A stretch of 64,000 bases of DNA. Source: Peptoclostridium litorale DSM 5388. GTDB taxonomy: Bacteria > Bacillota > Clostridia > Peptostreptococcales > Peptostreptococcaceae. The notes below the pieces were generated by a model that saw only the letters and a list, made by a program, of their open reading frames with translations, searched no databases and was not told the origin of the DNA. Within the stretch, counting starts at the first letter, position 1; each line of letters starts with the position of its first letter. Location: the NCBI RefSeq assembly GCF_900141635.1, contig NZ_FSRH01000007.1, positions 124,001 to 188,000 of the forward strand, given 5' to 3'. Position numbers and translations under genes: made by a program. This document shows positions 55,008-64,000 of this stretch, one piece after another.

Positions 55008-55652
55008 ATGTCTTCTTCACCAAATCCAGTCAGAAAAAAAATACGAAATGGAAGACCTAAACCATTTAAAATCATGACAAGGACTCTTATATTCCTTGGA
55101 TTTATTTTCTATTCGCTGCTGAGCTTCGCTTATTTTTTCGAGCCCGAATTTTTGTCTAATTGGACTAAGTTTTATTTTTACATATACCCATTTATTTTTC
55201 TTGTTTATGTATACACTTTCAAAATGGATTGTAAAAAGGGCAGAAAAAAATGCCTTTCGGCTGCCATTTTCAATATTTTATTTTTAGCACTGATCTCCAC
55301 TTTTGTATTCTTCATATCCGGAATAATAATGAACCCCGGCTCAGACAAAAACAAACTGCATATTGCAGTCACAGTGTTTTTCATGGGTGGCGTAATGCTG
55401 TTTGACTTTTTCATATTCGATTACATGCAAAGCCTTTTCAAACCAAAGTCATGTAAAGTCAAAAAACCTAAAAAGCCGGCGCAAAGGCAAGCTGTAAATG
55501 CATCCAGGCCTTCAAATACAAATTCAATCTCTAACGCCTCCGCATACGCGCCTCAAAATCTTGAAAATACAATAGAGATAATATATGGAAGCCAGCTAGA
55601 AGGCTGCACCGCTAAATCTTCAAATATAGTCAGCAGCAAAGAAATGCTTTAA
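55008..55652 (+). CDS. Uncharacterised four-helix membrane protein
   Basis: A 214-residue membrane protein starting MSSSPNPVRKK at 55008, seven bases after AAAGGAG. Four hydrophobic segments are seen (about 24-44, 52-72, 84-108 and 122-145), followed by a basic/proline stretch (KSCKVKKPKKPAQRQ) and a polar, Ser/Asn-rich cytoplasmic or external tail. No family is recognised. It is monocistronic and ends in a strong bidirectional terminator. Confidence 0.75.
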   Translation: MSSSPNPVRKKIRNGRPKPFKIMTRTLIFLGFIFYSLLSFAYFFEPEFLSNWTKFYFYIYPFIFLVYVYTFKMDCKKGRKKCLSAAIFNILFLALISTFVFFISGIIMNPGSDKNKLHIAVTVFFMGGVMLFDFFIFDYMQSLFKPKSCKVKKPKKPAQRQAVNASRPSNTNSISNASAYAPQNLENTIEIIYGSQLEGCTAKSSNIVSSKEML

Positions 55653-55686
55653 AACAATCCCGGCCGCATGCGGCCGGGATTGTTTT
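55651..55686. terminator. Perfect 36-bp palindromic bidirectional terminator
   Basis: AAAACAATCCCGGCCGCA followed by its exact complement. The GC-rich core and TTTT ends on both strands serve the convergent membrane-protein and SLH genes. Confidence 0.92.
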
Positions 55687-55715
55687 GATTTACATCTTGT
55701 GAAACTCCATTCCTT

Positions 55716-56921
55716 CTAATAGCCGTCGCTGTAGGGCGGCTCATCCCTGTCCTCATTAAGCTCATCGTCTGTAAGGATTTCTATCACTCTCGGTCTTGTA
55801 CTGCTTTCCACTACTATCCAGACATAGTCGCCTTCGCTGATGTCTTCATATTCCTTATCGTCGTCCTCTTCATACAATACGGTATTGCTTCCGGAGTTAT
55901 TCAATTGAACTACATCATCCTGCCCATTTGAAGGAGTGGGGTCAATTTCCATAATATCTCCCCTTTTTTCCACGACCACTCCATATACTATATCAAATTT
56001 GTTTGAATCCTCATCCTTTATAAGCTCCATCTCGTCACTTTTTATCCTTACTATATACGGCCTTTGTTCGTCAATCTCGTCAAATTCCAAATCTTTGACC
56101 TTGACTTCAAATAGCCCCTCATCATATTCTTCGAATTCCACATAGACGTCTCCACCCGAAACCCATTTTTCTATTATATATACAGCCCTATAGTCAAATG
56201 AACCTTCTGGAGCTTTCAATTCTTCCCGTTCTTGCTCCCGTTCTTGCTCCCGTTCTTGCTCCTGCTCTTTGTCCATATCCTGAGGTTCCCTGTCCCTGTC
56301 CCTTTCTCTTTCCATTTCCATATGGGCTATTGCCCTGTCAATCATTACAATTGCCTCCGCCCTTGTAATATTGTCCTGTGGCCTGAAGTACCCTTTTTCA
56401 TCTCCGGTTGTTATGCCATTTTCAAACCCAAATCCTACAGCTTCTGCGGCCCATCGTGAAACGTCATTATAATCCATTATCTCAGGTACTAAAAGTGTGT
56501 ACTCTTCAATCCCCTCGGCTTCAAATATTCCATAAATAGCATATATTGCCTCCTGCCTTGATATAGGCTTGTCCGGCCTTACGCTGCCGTCTTCATATCC
56601 GCTCAGATAGCCAGCTTTTACGCCTTTTGCTATTTCATCGTAAAACCAGTCTGATTTCTTCACATCGCTAAACTCCATTCCAGCCTTCTCAGTGAACATG
56701 AACGTCCTGTTTATCATTGCAGTGAATTCAGCTCTTGTAACCATGTTCTCGGGTCTCACACTGCCATCTTCGTATCCCTTTATCCAGCCATTGTCCATCC
56801 ATTTTTGAATATGCTGTGCAGCCCAATGGTTTTCATACTGATTTAAATTTTGAGCCCACACCAATTGAGAAATTAAAACTATAGAAACAGCAAACGTAAA
56901 TAACCTCTTTAATCCTTTCAT
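55716..56921 (-). CDS. SLH-domain cell-surface protein
   Basis: A 401-residue secreted protein. A signal peptide (cleavage near VWAQN, about 24) is followed by three S-layer homology domains (about 28-72, 86-132 and 148-195), each with the GYEDGSVRP or GDEKGYFRP and TRAE signature. A Glu/Gln/Arg-rich linker (about 207-238, with EREQ repeats) leads to an acidic beta-rich C-terminal part (240-401) without a recognised domain. SLH triplets bind pyruvylated wall polysaccharide, so it should sit on the cell surface. TAAGGAGG precedes the ATG. Confidence 0.92.
   Translation of the reverse strand: MKGLKRLFTFAVSIVLISQLVWAQNLNQYENHWAAQHIQKWMDNGWIKGYEDGSVRPENMVTRAEFTAMINRTFMFTEKAGMEFSDVKKSDWFYDEIAKGVKAGYLSGYEDGSVRPDKPISRQEAIYAIYGIFEAEGIEEYTLLVPEIMDYNDVSRWAAEAVGFGFENGITTGDEKGYFRPQDNITRAEAIVMIDRAIAHMEMERERDRDREPQDMDKEQEQEREQEREQEREELKAPEGSFDYRAVYIIEKWVSGGDVYVEFEEYDEGLFEVKVKDLEFDEIDEQRPYIVRIKSDEMELIKDEDSNKFDIVYGVVVEKRGDIMEIDPTPSNGQDDVVQLNNSGSNTVLYEEDDDKEYEDISEGDYVWIVVESSTRPRVIEILTDDELNEDRDEPPYSDGY
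56226..56261. repeat. 12-bp tandem repeat in the SLH gene
   Basis: Three exact copies of CCCGTTCTTGCT (plus strand) with a degenerate fourth, encoding EREQ repeats in the linker. Because the unit is a multiple of three, copy changes would keep the frame. Confidence 0.92.
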
Positions 56922-57040
56922 GGCAAAACCTCCTTAATCTCTAATATTTAAACCCTCACATTGTTTTTATACCCATCCTTTTTCTTTTCAGTAAACTTTT
57001 AAAATTTAATTTGAAAATCCATTTCGGCACCCTCAAATAA

Positions 57041-57068
57041 AAATGCACACGTGATTACGTGTGCATTT
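57041..57068. terminator. Terminator after the stalk-domain protein gene
   Basis: AAATGCACACGT/ACGTGTGCATTT stem around GATT or AATC, T-rich on both strands. Confidence 0.85.
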
Positions 57069-57080
57069 TTATTTCACTAT

Positions 57081-58988
57081 TTAATTGCAGTATATATCCA
57101 CCCTTCTTTTTTCACCGTCGAATTCAACTTTTAAACCTGCGATTTTAAGGTTCTTTACAAGTACAAGCATTTCGTCTGCATAATTGTACAAGTCTATTTT
57201 CTTCTCACCTATGCAGGCCTTTATATCAGTATATGTTACGTATGCAGCAGCAATTTGCGCTTGGTCAAACTCCCAATCCTTACCGTCCCCATTTAATTGA
57301 CCTTCTGCCCTTGAAAGATATATCACATCGCCATCTTCATTGAATGCCGCGTCAAAACCCGCACCCTTTAAATCCTCAATATATATTGCCATATTTCCTC
57401 CGATGTTGACGCTCCTGACCTTTTGGCCTTCCACGTACACGCTTATGTCAGTGCCTTCTACAGTTGCTATAACCAAGTCATTACCATCAGGCGCAGGCAC
57501 TGAAACATCCATGTCCTTCATATCAGATGACATGTTTATAATATTTGCTTTTTCCATATCGTCCACTATTCCTCCGTCTGTTCCAAGGTATCCCTTCGCA
57601 AGATTCGGGTATTCGCCACCAGCCCAAATCCCATATCTCGGAAGAAATATTCCATGAAGCTTTATTTCATAATGCATCAAATAGTTTTTGTCTCCTATGA
57701 GCTCCATTGAATACGGTATGTCAGTTTCATTTTGCCCCACTTCAAAAGTTTTGCTTATACACTCATCCGGATTATCCGCGTTGACAGCTTCTACCCTGAT
57801 CTCTCTGAGCCCGTCACTGAACAATGTCTTTACATTATCTTCAAACCTTATGCTGCCCGACAATTTTGCCTTTGGAAATATCTCCATGTTGAAATTCTCA
57901 TAGTCCACGCTGTAGTCATCCATTCCGCATACAAACATTCCATAGTTTTCAGCAGGCTGTCCGTCTTCGTTGGTAAGCTTTCCATCGATATAATTTTCAT
58001 TTTCTTCAATCTCATAGCCTATGAATATATCCTGGTACTCCAGTTCGTATGAGCTTTTTTCCTTTTGTACAGACTGCTCATCCATGAAATACTTTATAGA
58101 GTTCCCTCCTTCTGGTATGCTAAATGGATATTTTGCAATCTCTTCAGGCGCTCCCTTGTATCCATATGTATACACCACCAGATTCCCAGAAAGTCCTCCA
58201 TTTGGCGCAGTCTGACCTTTTGGAAGGCTTATTTTTCCTGAAAGCTTGAAACTTCTATCTTCTTCATCGTAATCCCGAAATACCATCATGTCCGGGTTCT
58301 CTTCAAGCTGCCTTGCAGATATTAGAGAATATCCCCCTATATTGTATGAATTCATTTTAGCCCCGTCTATCCATATTTCAACATCACTTTCATATATGCT
58401 TCCGCTTTCCTTAATGTGGCTTTTCGTTCCTGTAACCTGCTTTCCCTCTTCAAAATCAATTACAGTTATTCTGTTTTTTTCATCCCAGTCCACACTGTAG
58501 CCATAATCGGCCAAATTTTCTGCAACTATATAGAGTTCTCCGTCGACTACATATGATGGAATCCATTCCCCATAGTATCCGTCAGTCCTTCCAAGGTTTA
58601 GCACCGCATCGCTGATTCCAAAGCTTCCTATTGTCTTTCCAAGGTCCTTGTGCTTATTTTCAAGCCTTTCAGCGCTGAAATATTTGAATCTTCCGCTTCC
58701 CAAATCCACAACTCCCGGAATGTCAGTCTTAACTGAATATTCACTGCTTTTAAAATCCTTTCTTACATTCTGCCTTACTGACATCTTTTCTCCTTCAGAA
58801 AGATGTTCATAGTATGATGCAAAATCCTTCCTAAGTTTCAATATATCGCCGCCATATTCTATGTATATGTTCTGTTCTTCCTCGTATACTATTTTGCCAA
58901 GCTTTGCAGCCTCCTGCGCATTTACATTTTGAAACAATAATGTGAAAATAATGACAGAACATGCTGACAGCATTTTAAAAAACCTCAT
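57081..58988 (-). CDS. Secreted protein with copper-amine-oxidase-N-like (stalk) domains
   Basis: A 635-residue exported protein with a signal peptide (cleavage near NVNAQEA, about 24). At least three copper amine oxidase N-terminal-like units are visible: WIPSYVVDGELYIVAENLADYGYSVDWDEKNRITVIDF (about 140-180), VYVEGQKVRSVNIGGNMAIYIEDLKGAGFDAAF (about 535-570) and IDLYNYADEMLVLVKNLKIAGLKVEF near the end. The middle is beta-rich and unassigned. These domains usually decorate clostridial surface proteins and have no oxidase activity. The start at 58988 follows GGGAGGG. It lies between the SLH and chemoreceptor genes. Confidence 0.78.
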   Translation of the reverse strand: MRFFKMLSACSVIIFTLLFQNVNAQEAAKLGKIVYEEEQNIYIEYGGDILKLRKDFASYYEHLSEGEKMSVRQNVRKDFKSSEYSVKTDIPGVVDLGSGRFKYFSAERLENKHKDLGKTIGSFGISDAVLNLGRTDGYYGEWIPSYVVDGELYIVAENLADYGYSVDWDEKNRITVIDFEEGKQVTGTKSHIKESGSIYESDVEIWIDGAKMNSYNIGGYSLISARQLEENPDMMVFRDYDEEDRSFKLSGKISLPKGQTAPNGGLSGNLVVYTYGYKGAPEEIAKYPFSIPEGGNSIKYFMDEQSVQKEKSSYELEYQDIFIGYEIEENENYIDGKLTNEDGQPAENYGMFVCGMDDYSVDYENFNMEIFPKAKLSGSIRFEDNVKTLFSDGLREIRVEAVNADNPDECISKTFEVGQNETDIPYSMELIGDKNYLMHYEIKLHGIFLPRYGIWAGGEYPNLAKGYLGTDGGIVDDMEKANIINMSSDMKDMDVSVPAPDGNDLVIATVEGTDISVYVEGQKVRSVNIGGNMAIYIEDLKGAGFDAAFNEDGDVIYLSRAEGQLNGDGKDWEFDQAQIAAAYVTYTDIKACIGEKKIDLYNYADEMLVLVKNLKIAGLKVEFDGEKRRVDIYCN

Positions 58989-59133
58989 TACAATCCCTCC
59001 CATGCAATATTCAATTTGTATTTTTATGTCTATACCTTCTATAATTAACCAAAATAAAGCAGCCATTAACACTTTATTTTAATACTACAGCATTTTCCTT
59101 AAAAACAGCTTAAATCCCCGTATTTCAAGAAAT

Positions 59134-59182
59134 AAAAAACAGGCCGCCATCAAAATAGAAATTGAGATGGCGGCCTGTTTTT
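59134..59182. terminator. Bidirectional terminator after the chemoreceptor gene
   Basis: AAAAAACAGGCCGCCATC paired with GATGGCGGCCTGTTTTTT around a 13-base loop. Confidence 0.92.
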
Positions 59183-59187
59183 TATTT

Positions 59188-61242
59188 TTACACCGTGAAT
59201 TTATCAGTTCCCTGTTCTAGTATTTCAACTATCTTTTTCAGATTATTGACTTCGGCTTCTATTATTTTGACAGATTCCATATTATGCTCCACTGTGGCTG
59301 CAACTTCTTCAGTCCCTGCCGCACTTTCTTCCGCTATCCTCGCAAGTCCATTTATGGCATCCACGGCATGCTGTGCGCTCTCATTTAGTCTGTTCGAGTC
59401 GTCAGACATATTTTTTATCTTGTTTGCAACGTCCCCTGCAGAAGCTATTATTCTTTTAAGAACCTTTTCCATTTCATGAACGGCTTTTTCCTGCTCGACT
59501 ATTGTGGTTTCAGTTACGCCCATTTCATTTACCGTATCGTTTATGCACCCTTGTATTTCGTTTATAAGGGCGTTTATCTTGTCAGTGGAAGCCGAAGACT
59601 GCTCTGCAAGCGCTCTAACTTCGTCTGCCACAACGGCAAATCCCTTCCCCTGCTCGCCCGCTCTGGCGGCTTCTATTGCTGCATTGAGCGCCAGAAGGTT
59701 TGTCTGCTGGGCTATGCCCTCTATGGTGCTTACGATGTCACCAATCTGATCCGATTTTTTAGAAAGCATTTCTATGGAATTTGAAACCTTGTTTGTGGCC
59801 TCTTTGCTTTCATTCATTTTTTCAAGCTGGAATTTCATCTGATTTGAACTTTCTTCAACTATCTCCATGGTCTCAACTGTAAGCCTTTCACATTCCACAG
59901 CATCACTGTTCACTGCGGAAAGTCCCGATATTATCTGGTCCACCATTTCATTTCCAACCTGGGTGCTTTCAGCCTGTTCAACAATTCCACCTGCAAGTTC
60001 ATGCACGGTGGCTGTGATTTGCTCTGAAGATGAAGCCACTCCCGCTGAAACGTCAACAAGCTTTGAGCATGATTCTATTACATCTTCAGTGGTCTGCTTT
60101 ATTTCAAGTATGAGGTTTTGAATGTTCGAACCCATCTCTACAAATGCTCCTGAAAGCATTCCTATTTCATGCTTTTTCATGCTTAAAGATTCAAGCTTTT
60201 CATGTTTTTTAAGGTCGCCCTCTGCAATTTTTTGTGCATCGCTCGTTATCATCATTATGGGATTTATAACCAGCTTGCTAAGGAATACATATATGAAAAG
60301 TATAAGTATTACTACCGAAATCAATATCAATATTCCATTGGTCAAAAGCATTTTTGTCAGCGGCTCATATATTTCGGAAATAGGCATGAATACCACGAGC
60401 TTCAGACCCGTATCGCCTATAGATGTATACGACGATAAATACTCATTGTCTTCAAGTTTGATTTTTCTGGAGTGCAGATTTTCTCCTGCAACTATCTCCT
60501 GTCCATATTCATTCAGATACTGGTCATTTTCCTGGGTTATGTTTCCGTTCATATTCTTTGACGAGTCCCTGTGCCCCAGATAGTAGCCTTCCTTGGATAC
60601 TATGAATGCAAATCCACCTTCCCCTATTTTTATATCGCCTACCTGCTTTTGCAGCTCTTCAAGGCCTATGTCTATTGTAACCACGCCGGCCTTTTGCCCA
60701 TTTTTGCTTATAGGGCTTGTGACCGTTATCATGGGAACACCCGTAACTGCATCTGCATAGGGCTCGCTCCATACTATCTTCTCGTTGCTGTTTATTCCAT
60801 CAGCATACCAGCTCTGGCTGAAATAGTCTTCTTCAGGGTTGCTGTAATCCCATGTGAGTATTATCTGTCCGCCGTCCTTGTACATATACGGCCCGTAATA
60901 TTCATGTTCATTATCATACTGATAGGGTTCAAGCCAAAATCCCCCTCCAACTGTGAACTCGTCGCTCTTTATGTACTCTTCAAGGATATCCAAAAGCATT
61001 CCAGTATCATATCCGGGCATAGTCTCCATGTTGGATGCATATAGCTCTCCCGACTTGCCCCACTTCGAAAACATCGAATTTATGGAAGCAGCCTCCTTTT
61101 GAACCCTCGTCTGAAGGAATAAGTCTATTTCCCTGGACATGTGCTTTCTCATATTGAAGTTTCCTATTCCCGCCTGGATTACAGACAGCATCACTATTAT
61201 CACTGCAATTGAAACCGATACTATGCTCTTAATACTCTTCAT
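59188..61242 (-). CDS. Methyl-accepting chemotaxis protein with double-Cache sensor
   Basis: A 684-residue chemoreceptor. TM1 (about 8-30) and TM2 (about 290-312) enclose a dCache_1 sensor with the [15 protein letters not shown] and WYADG motifs. A HAMP domain and a long signalling hairpin follow, with the conserved tip ([18 protein letters not shown], then [14 protein letters not shown]). dCache receptors of this form often sense amino acids or other small metabolites; the ligand is not known. GGGGAGG precedes the ATG and a possible sigma-D promoter lies upstream. Confidence 0.95.
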   Translation of the reverse strand: MKSIKSIVSVSIAVIIVMLSVIQAGIGNFNMRKHMSREIDLFLQTRVQKEAASINSMFSKWGKSGELYASNMETMPGYDTGMLLDILEEYIKSDEFTVGGGFWLEPYQYDNEHEYYGPYMYKDGGQIILTWDYSNPEEDYFSQSWYADGINSNEKIVWSEPYADAVTGVPMITVTSPISKNGQKAGVVTIDIGLEELQKQVGDIKIGEGGFAFIVSKEGYYLGHRDSSKNMNGNITQENDQYLNEYGQEIVAGENLHSRKIKLEDNEYLSSYTSIGDTGLKLVVFMPISEIYEPLTKMLLTNGILILISVVILILFIYVFLSKLVINPIMMITSDAQKIAEGDLKKHEKLESLSMKKHEIGMLSGAFVEMGSNIQNLILEIKQTTEDVIESCSKLVDVSAGVASSSEQITATVHELAGGIVEQAESTQVGNEMVDQIISGLSAVNSDAVECERLTVETMEIVEESSNQMKFQLEKMNESKEATNKVSNSIEMLSKKSDQIGDIVSTIEGIAQQTNLLALNAAIEAARAGEQGKGFAVVADEVRALAEQSSASTDKINALINEIQGCINDTVNEMGVTETTIVEQEKAVHEMEKVLKRIIASAGDVANKIKNMSDDSNRLNESAQHAVDAINGLARIAEESAAGTEEVAATVEHNMESVKIIEAEVNNLKKIVEILEQGTDKFTV

Positions 61243-61291
61243 TAAATGTCCTCCCCTGTTGTATATTTTGCCATGACTACAGATTCACGCT

Positions 61292-61318
61292 TTGTCGACT
61301 ATTGTCGAAAGTGATTTA
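61292..61318 (-). promoter_or_regulatory. Possible sigma-D (motility) promoter of the chemoreceptor gene
   Basis: TAAA (61315-61318) and GTCGACAA (61292-61299) with 15-base spacing, against the consensus TAAA-N15-GCCGATAT (five of eight in the -10). The -10 overlaps an imperfect TCGAC/GTCGA dyad. Confidence 0.4.
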
Positions 61319-61421
61319 ATCCATTATAGCAAATATATACCTGCATTTCTACACTTGATGATCACGATTATTAAACAGTCGGCATTTAGGACTTGCGCTT
61401 CCACAGCATAATTTTTTTTAA

Positions 61422-61467
61422 AACAAAACAGCGCGGGGCCATTGCAATGGCCCCGCGCTGTTTTGTT
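61422..61467. terminator. Strong palindromic terminator after the U32 peptidase gene
   Basis: A 46-base perfect inverted repeat with a GCGCGGGGCCATTG core arm and TTTTGTT on both strands. Confidence 0.9.
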
Positions 61468-61509
61468 CATACTTGCCTATTAAACTGTATTGTACCAATG
61501 CAATGTTTT

Positions 61510-63954
61510 TTATTCAACACCCCTGTAGAAGTGTCCGTTTGTTATGCCCCTGTCCTTTAGCTTTTGATAAACTCCACTTGTATACTCGTCCATTTCAAAA
61601 CCGTCCTCCACGGCCTGTATGTGGGCCTTTACAATTTCTTTTGAATCATCAGGGCTTTCAAGCGCAAGGTCTATTTTGAATATGCCAACTCCCGCCTTGT
61701 ATACGTCCCTGAGTCTGTCGAGCATGCAAAGTGTTTTGGAATTGTATATTATGCTCCTGCAGCCATTTGCCTTTCCAACTGGGAACACTTCGTCCATTTT
61801 GTCCCTTATTGCATATGAACCTTCGTTTACGCATTTGCCATCCGCTTTGCCTCCTGTGCACTCTCCTGCAAGAGTTCCGACAAGGCAGTATTCGCTTATC
61901 ATGAGTGGAAGCCTTCCGTATACAAACGCTTCCACCGTGCCCGACTCCTTGTCGCAGGCATTTTTGATATCCGATATGTTAAGCTCAGGTGATATGCATA
62001 CAGATCCTGATCCTTGTAAAGTCAAACTGCCTGCCGAATACGAGTTGAATACGTTGAGGCCATGGTCGCAGCAAAAGCTTGCTTCAATGCCTTTTACGGC
62101 GCCAATCTGACCGTGGGTTGAAACGCAAAAATCGCTTACGCCAGCTCCATTCAGCCTGTCTATAAGACTGTATTCTTCATTTCTCATCACTCTCGGAAGA
62201 GAGCATATGAGCCTTACGCCCTTTTCACGGCATATATTTGCGGCCTCCTGTATGTCCCTTTCGCATTCAAAGTACATTGCGTCAATAAGGTCTGCATCTT
62301 CCAGCTCCATAACCTTTTTGAGCTGTTCTATTCCGTATGCCTTCACCCTTATCTGCGGATTCTCCGGCAGTTCTTTTCCGATTTGAGAATTAAGTTCAAA
62401 CATGCTCAGGTCTTCTTCAATGTAATTCCTGCCCTCATTCATTATAGCTCTCATTTCGTCAAGCCTTTCTATGGCATCCCTTCTCATCTCGTTTATGAGC
62501 TTTACGGGCATGCTTAGGCCTTCTTGTACATCAACTTTGGCTGATTCTATCTCATAAGGTGTGCCGCCAAGCTTTTGAAGCTGCTGCATTATCTTTTCGC
62601 TGCTCATTGCAACCTTGAGGGCCTTTTCCGCCGGCGTCTCCCCTTCTACGCAGACTTCATTTGCCCTGTTGTCTCTCATTGAAAGCTTAGGATACTTTCC
62701 TATGCTGACACTGAATTCCATATTTATTAAGGCAGGCCTGTTTTCAGCTCCGTTTTTATATGTCTGCTGGGCCTTTTTTGTAAGCTCTGCATCCAAGTTC
62801 CTGTATATCACTTCACCTTCTGTTGCAGTTCCTATATAGTCAAGTTCTACAGTCTGGCCGGCATCCGCATAGTTGCTCGGCATTCCCTTTATTAGAACTC
62901 TTCCGACAATTCCCCCCACAGTGAGCCCGTCTCCCTTGGATATTCTCTTTTCAAGCTTTATGCCAAGCCTTTTTCTTCCCTTGTCAAGATACTCCACTGT
63001 TCCTATTCTGATTCCCTTTTTGCTCTGGTTGTTTGTGCTTATTATTCCGCCGTTTGTCTCATCAAACATGTATCCCTTTGTAAATCCCCTGCTGAATATC
63101 GAATTCAGCTCGTCAATGTCGTCCTGTGATACAGTACTTTTTCCAGATTCAATATAAGACTGCGCAGCCTTTTTGTATATCCCAGTCACGGTGGCAACGT
63201 ATTCGGGCTTTTTCATCCTTCCCTCGATTTTAAGCGAAATGGCTCCCGAATCTATTATCTTCCCTATCTCATCTATTGTGCACGTATCCATAGGGCTCAG
63301 CACGTACCTGCCGTCCGTACGGATGGTCTCTCCGCTTTTAGTGTTTAAAATGTCATATTCCTTCCTGCACGGCTGTGCACATTTGCCCCTGTTTCCCGAC
63401 CTTCCGCCTATCATGCTGCTCATGAGGCACTGTCCCGAGTAGCATATGCAAAGCGCACCGTGTACGAATATCTCTATTTCGGCCTTTGCATTCTTGCTTA
63501 TATGGCTTATCTCATCTATTGAAAGTTCCCTTGAGAGAACAACTCTTGAAAAACCCATATTTTCAAGGAATTTGACGTCTTCAAGCGAATGGGCGCTCAT
63601 CTGTGTGCTGGCATGGATTTCAAAATCCGGATAACGCTTTTTGACCTCAGCTGCCATTCCAATATCCTGAAGTATGAGAGCGTCGACATCTTCGCCGTAT
63701 AGGAAGTCCACATACTCCATGAACCCTTTGGCTTCCTTTTCCTTTACAAGCGTATTCACGGTTACGTATACCTTTACGCCTCTTATATGTGCATATCGCA
63801 CGGCCTCCATTATTTCATCCCTGTCGAAATTATCTGCAAATGCCCTGGCGCTGAACTGCTGTCCTCCTATATAGATTGCATCCGCACCGCTTTGAACTGC
63901 GGCCACGAATGCTTCAAACGAGCCTGCCGGCGATAGTATTTCAATTTTCTTCAA
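61510..63954 (-). CDS. U32 family peptidase-like protein with DUF3656
   Basis: An 814-residue U32-family protein. The N-terminal barrel (about 1-300) carries the family signature EIFVHGALCICYSGQCLMS, with GNRGKCAQPCRKEY just after, as in RlhA/TrhP-type tRNA or rRNA hydroxylation proteins, whose clustered cysteines may hold an Fe-S centre. A DUF3656-like insert (about 370-480) follows, then a second U32-like half. Collagenase activity was claimed for some members; RNA modification fits better. Translation starts at TTG (63954) after GGAGGAGATATT. Confidence 0.93.
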   Translation of the reverse strand: MKKIEILSPAGSFEAFVAAVQSGADAIYIGGQQFSARAFADNFDRDEIMEAVRYAHIRGVKVYVTVNTLVKEKEAKGFMEYVDFLYGEDVDALILQDIGMAAEVKKRYPDFEIHASTQMSAHSLEDVKFLENMGFSRVVLSRELSIDEISHISKNAKAEIEIFVHGALCICYSGQCLMSSMIGGRSGNRGKCAQPCRKEYDILNTKSGETIRTDGRYVLSPMDTCTIDEIGKIIDSGAISLKIEGRMKKPEYVATVTGIYKKAAQSYIESGKSTVSQDDIDELNSIFSRGFTKGYMFDETNGGIISTNNQSKKGIRIGTVEYLDKGRKRLGIKLEKRISKGDGLTVGGIVGRVLIKGMPSNYADAGQTVELDYIGTATEGEVIYRNLDAELTKKAQQTYKNGAENRPALINMEFSVSIGKYPKLSMRDNRANEVCVEGETPAEKALKVAMSSEKIMQQLQKLGGTPYEIESAKVDVQEGLSMPVKLINEMRRDAIERLDEMRAIMNEGRNYIEEDLSMFELNSQIGKELPENPQIRVKAYGIEQLKKVMELEDADLIDAMYFECERDIQEAANICREKGVRLICSLPRVMRNEEYSLIDRLNGAGVSDFCVSTHGQIGAVKGIEASFCCDHGLNVFNSYSAGSLTLQGSGSVCISPELNISDIKNACDKESGTVEAFVYGRLPLMISEYCLVGTLAGECTGGKADGKCVNEGSYAIRDKMDEVFPVGKANGCRSIIYNSKTLCMLDRLRDVYKAGVGIFKIDLALESPDDSKEIVKAHIQAVEDGFEMDEYTSGVYQKLKDRGITNGHFYRGVE

Positions 63955-64000
63955 AATATCTCCTCCAAATTTACCTTTAAAAGCCTCCAGGTTTGTGTCC

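Overview
The window looks like a chromosome segment from a low-to-moderate GC, Gram-positive anaerobe of the class Clostridia. The signs are AGGAGG-type ribosome binding sites, frequent TTG and GTG starts, T-box leaders, a GlgC/GlgD ADP-glucose pyrophosphorylase pair, an SLH-anchored surface protein, corrinoid-type methyltransferases with a reductive activator, and U32 and DUF1846 proteins. I cannot name a genus from sequence alone. No insertion sequence, prophage, CRISPR array or rRNA is visible. Most genes are on the minus strand.

Layout. 1-3.1 kb: the start of ilvC and a small ACT protein behind an isoleucine-type T-box, a tiny coiled-coil gene, a SIMPL protein and a ZIP metal transporter. 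3.3-8.1 kb: a UvrD-like helicase, a divergent YprB-like RNase H-fold protein, and nnr (NAD(P)HX repair). 8.2-18.6 kb: a complete minus-strand glycogen locus in the order GH13 amylase, glgB, glgC, glgD, glgA, glgP. 18.7-24.5 kb: tRNA-Gly, a TPR protein, a B12-binding radical SAM protein, a zinc-dependent PLC-like protein, and a bactofilin / membrane coiled-coil / glucosaminidase group. 24.5-29.3 kb: three UroD-family (MtaA/MtbA-like) methyltransferases plus a corrinoid reductive activator. 29.6-32.6 kb: tRNA-Pro, a rifampin-phosphotransferase-like dikinase, and a short strongly promoted transcript with a possible 26-residue peptide. 32.6-41.9 kb: DUF1846, a lipoprotein, a REC-PAS-GGDEF-EAL protein, an isochorismatase-fold hydrolase, and a two-component system with an FG-GAP-like lipoprotein. 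41.9-49.1 kb: an arginine block (substrate-binding lipoprotein, argG, argH, argS, one unknown gene), with a tandem pair of almost identical arginine-type T-boxes before the binding protein. 49.1-64 kb: a nucleoside-recognition pair, an FMN alpha-hydroxy-acid oxidase-like protein, DUF523, mutS2, an SLH protein, a stalk-domain envelope protein, a chemoreceptor and a U32 peptidase.

How the parts work together. The glycogen genes cover synthesis (GlgC/D, GlgA, GlgB) and breakdown (GlgP, amylase). The arginine block joins uptake, citrulline-to-arginine conversion and tRNA charging, with uptake apparently gated twice by uncharged tRNA-Arg. The methyltransferase cluster has the zinc-type methyl transfer and corrinoid reactivation functions but no corrinoid protein or primary methyltransferase in view, so its partners must lie elsewhere.

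The most unusual items are the tandem T-box duplication, the methyltransferase cluster without a corrinoid protein, the cryptic small transcript at 32.3 kb, the bactofilin-linked group, and several short tandem duplications in leaders and terminators. Most other genes are conventional. Starts were chosen from Shine-Dalgarno spacing and several differ from the longest open frame.
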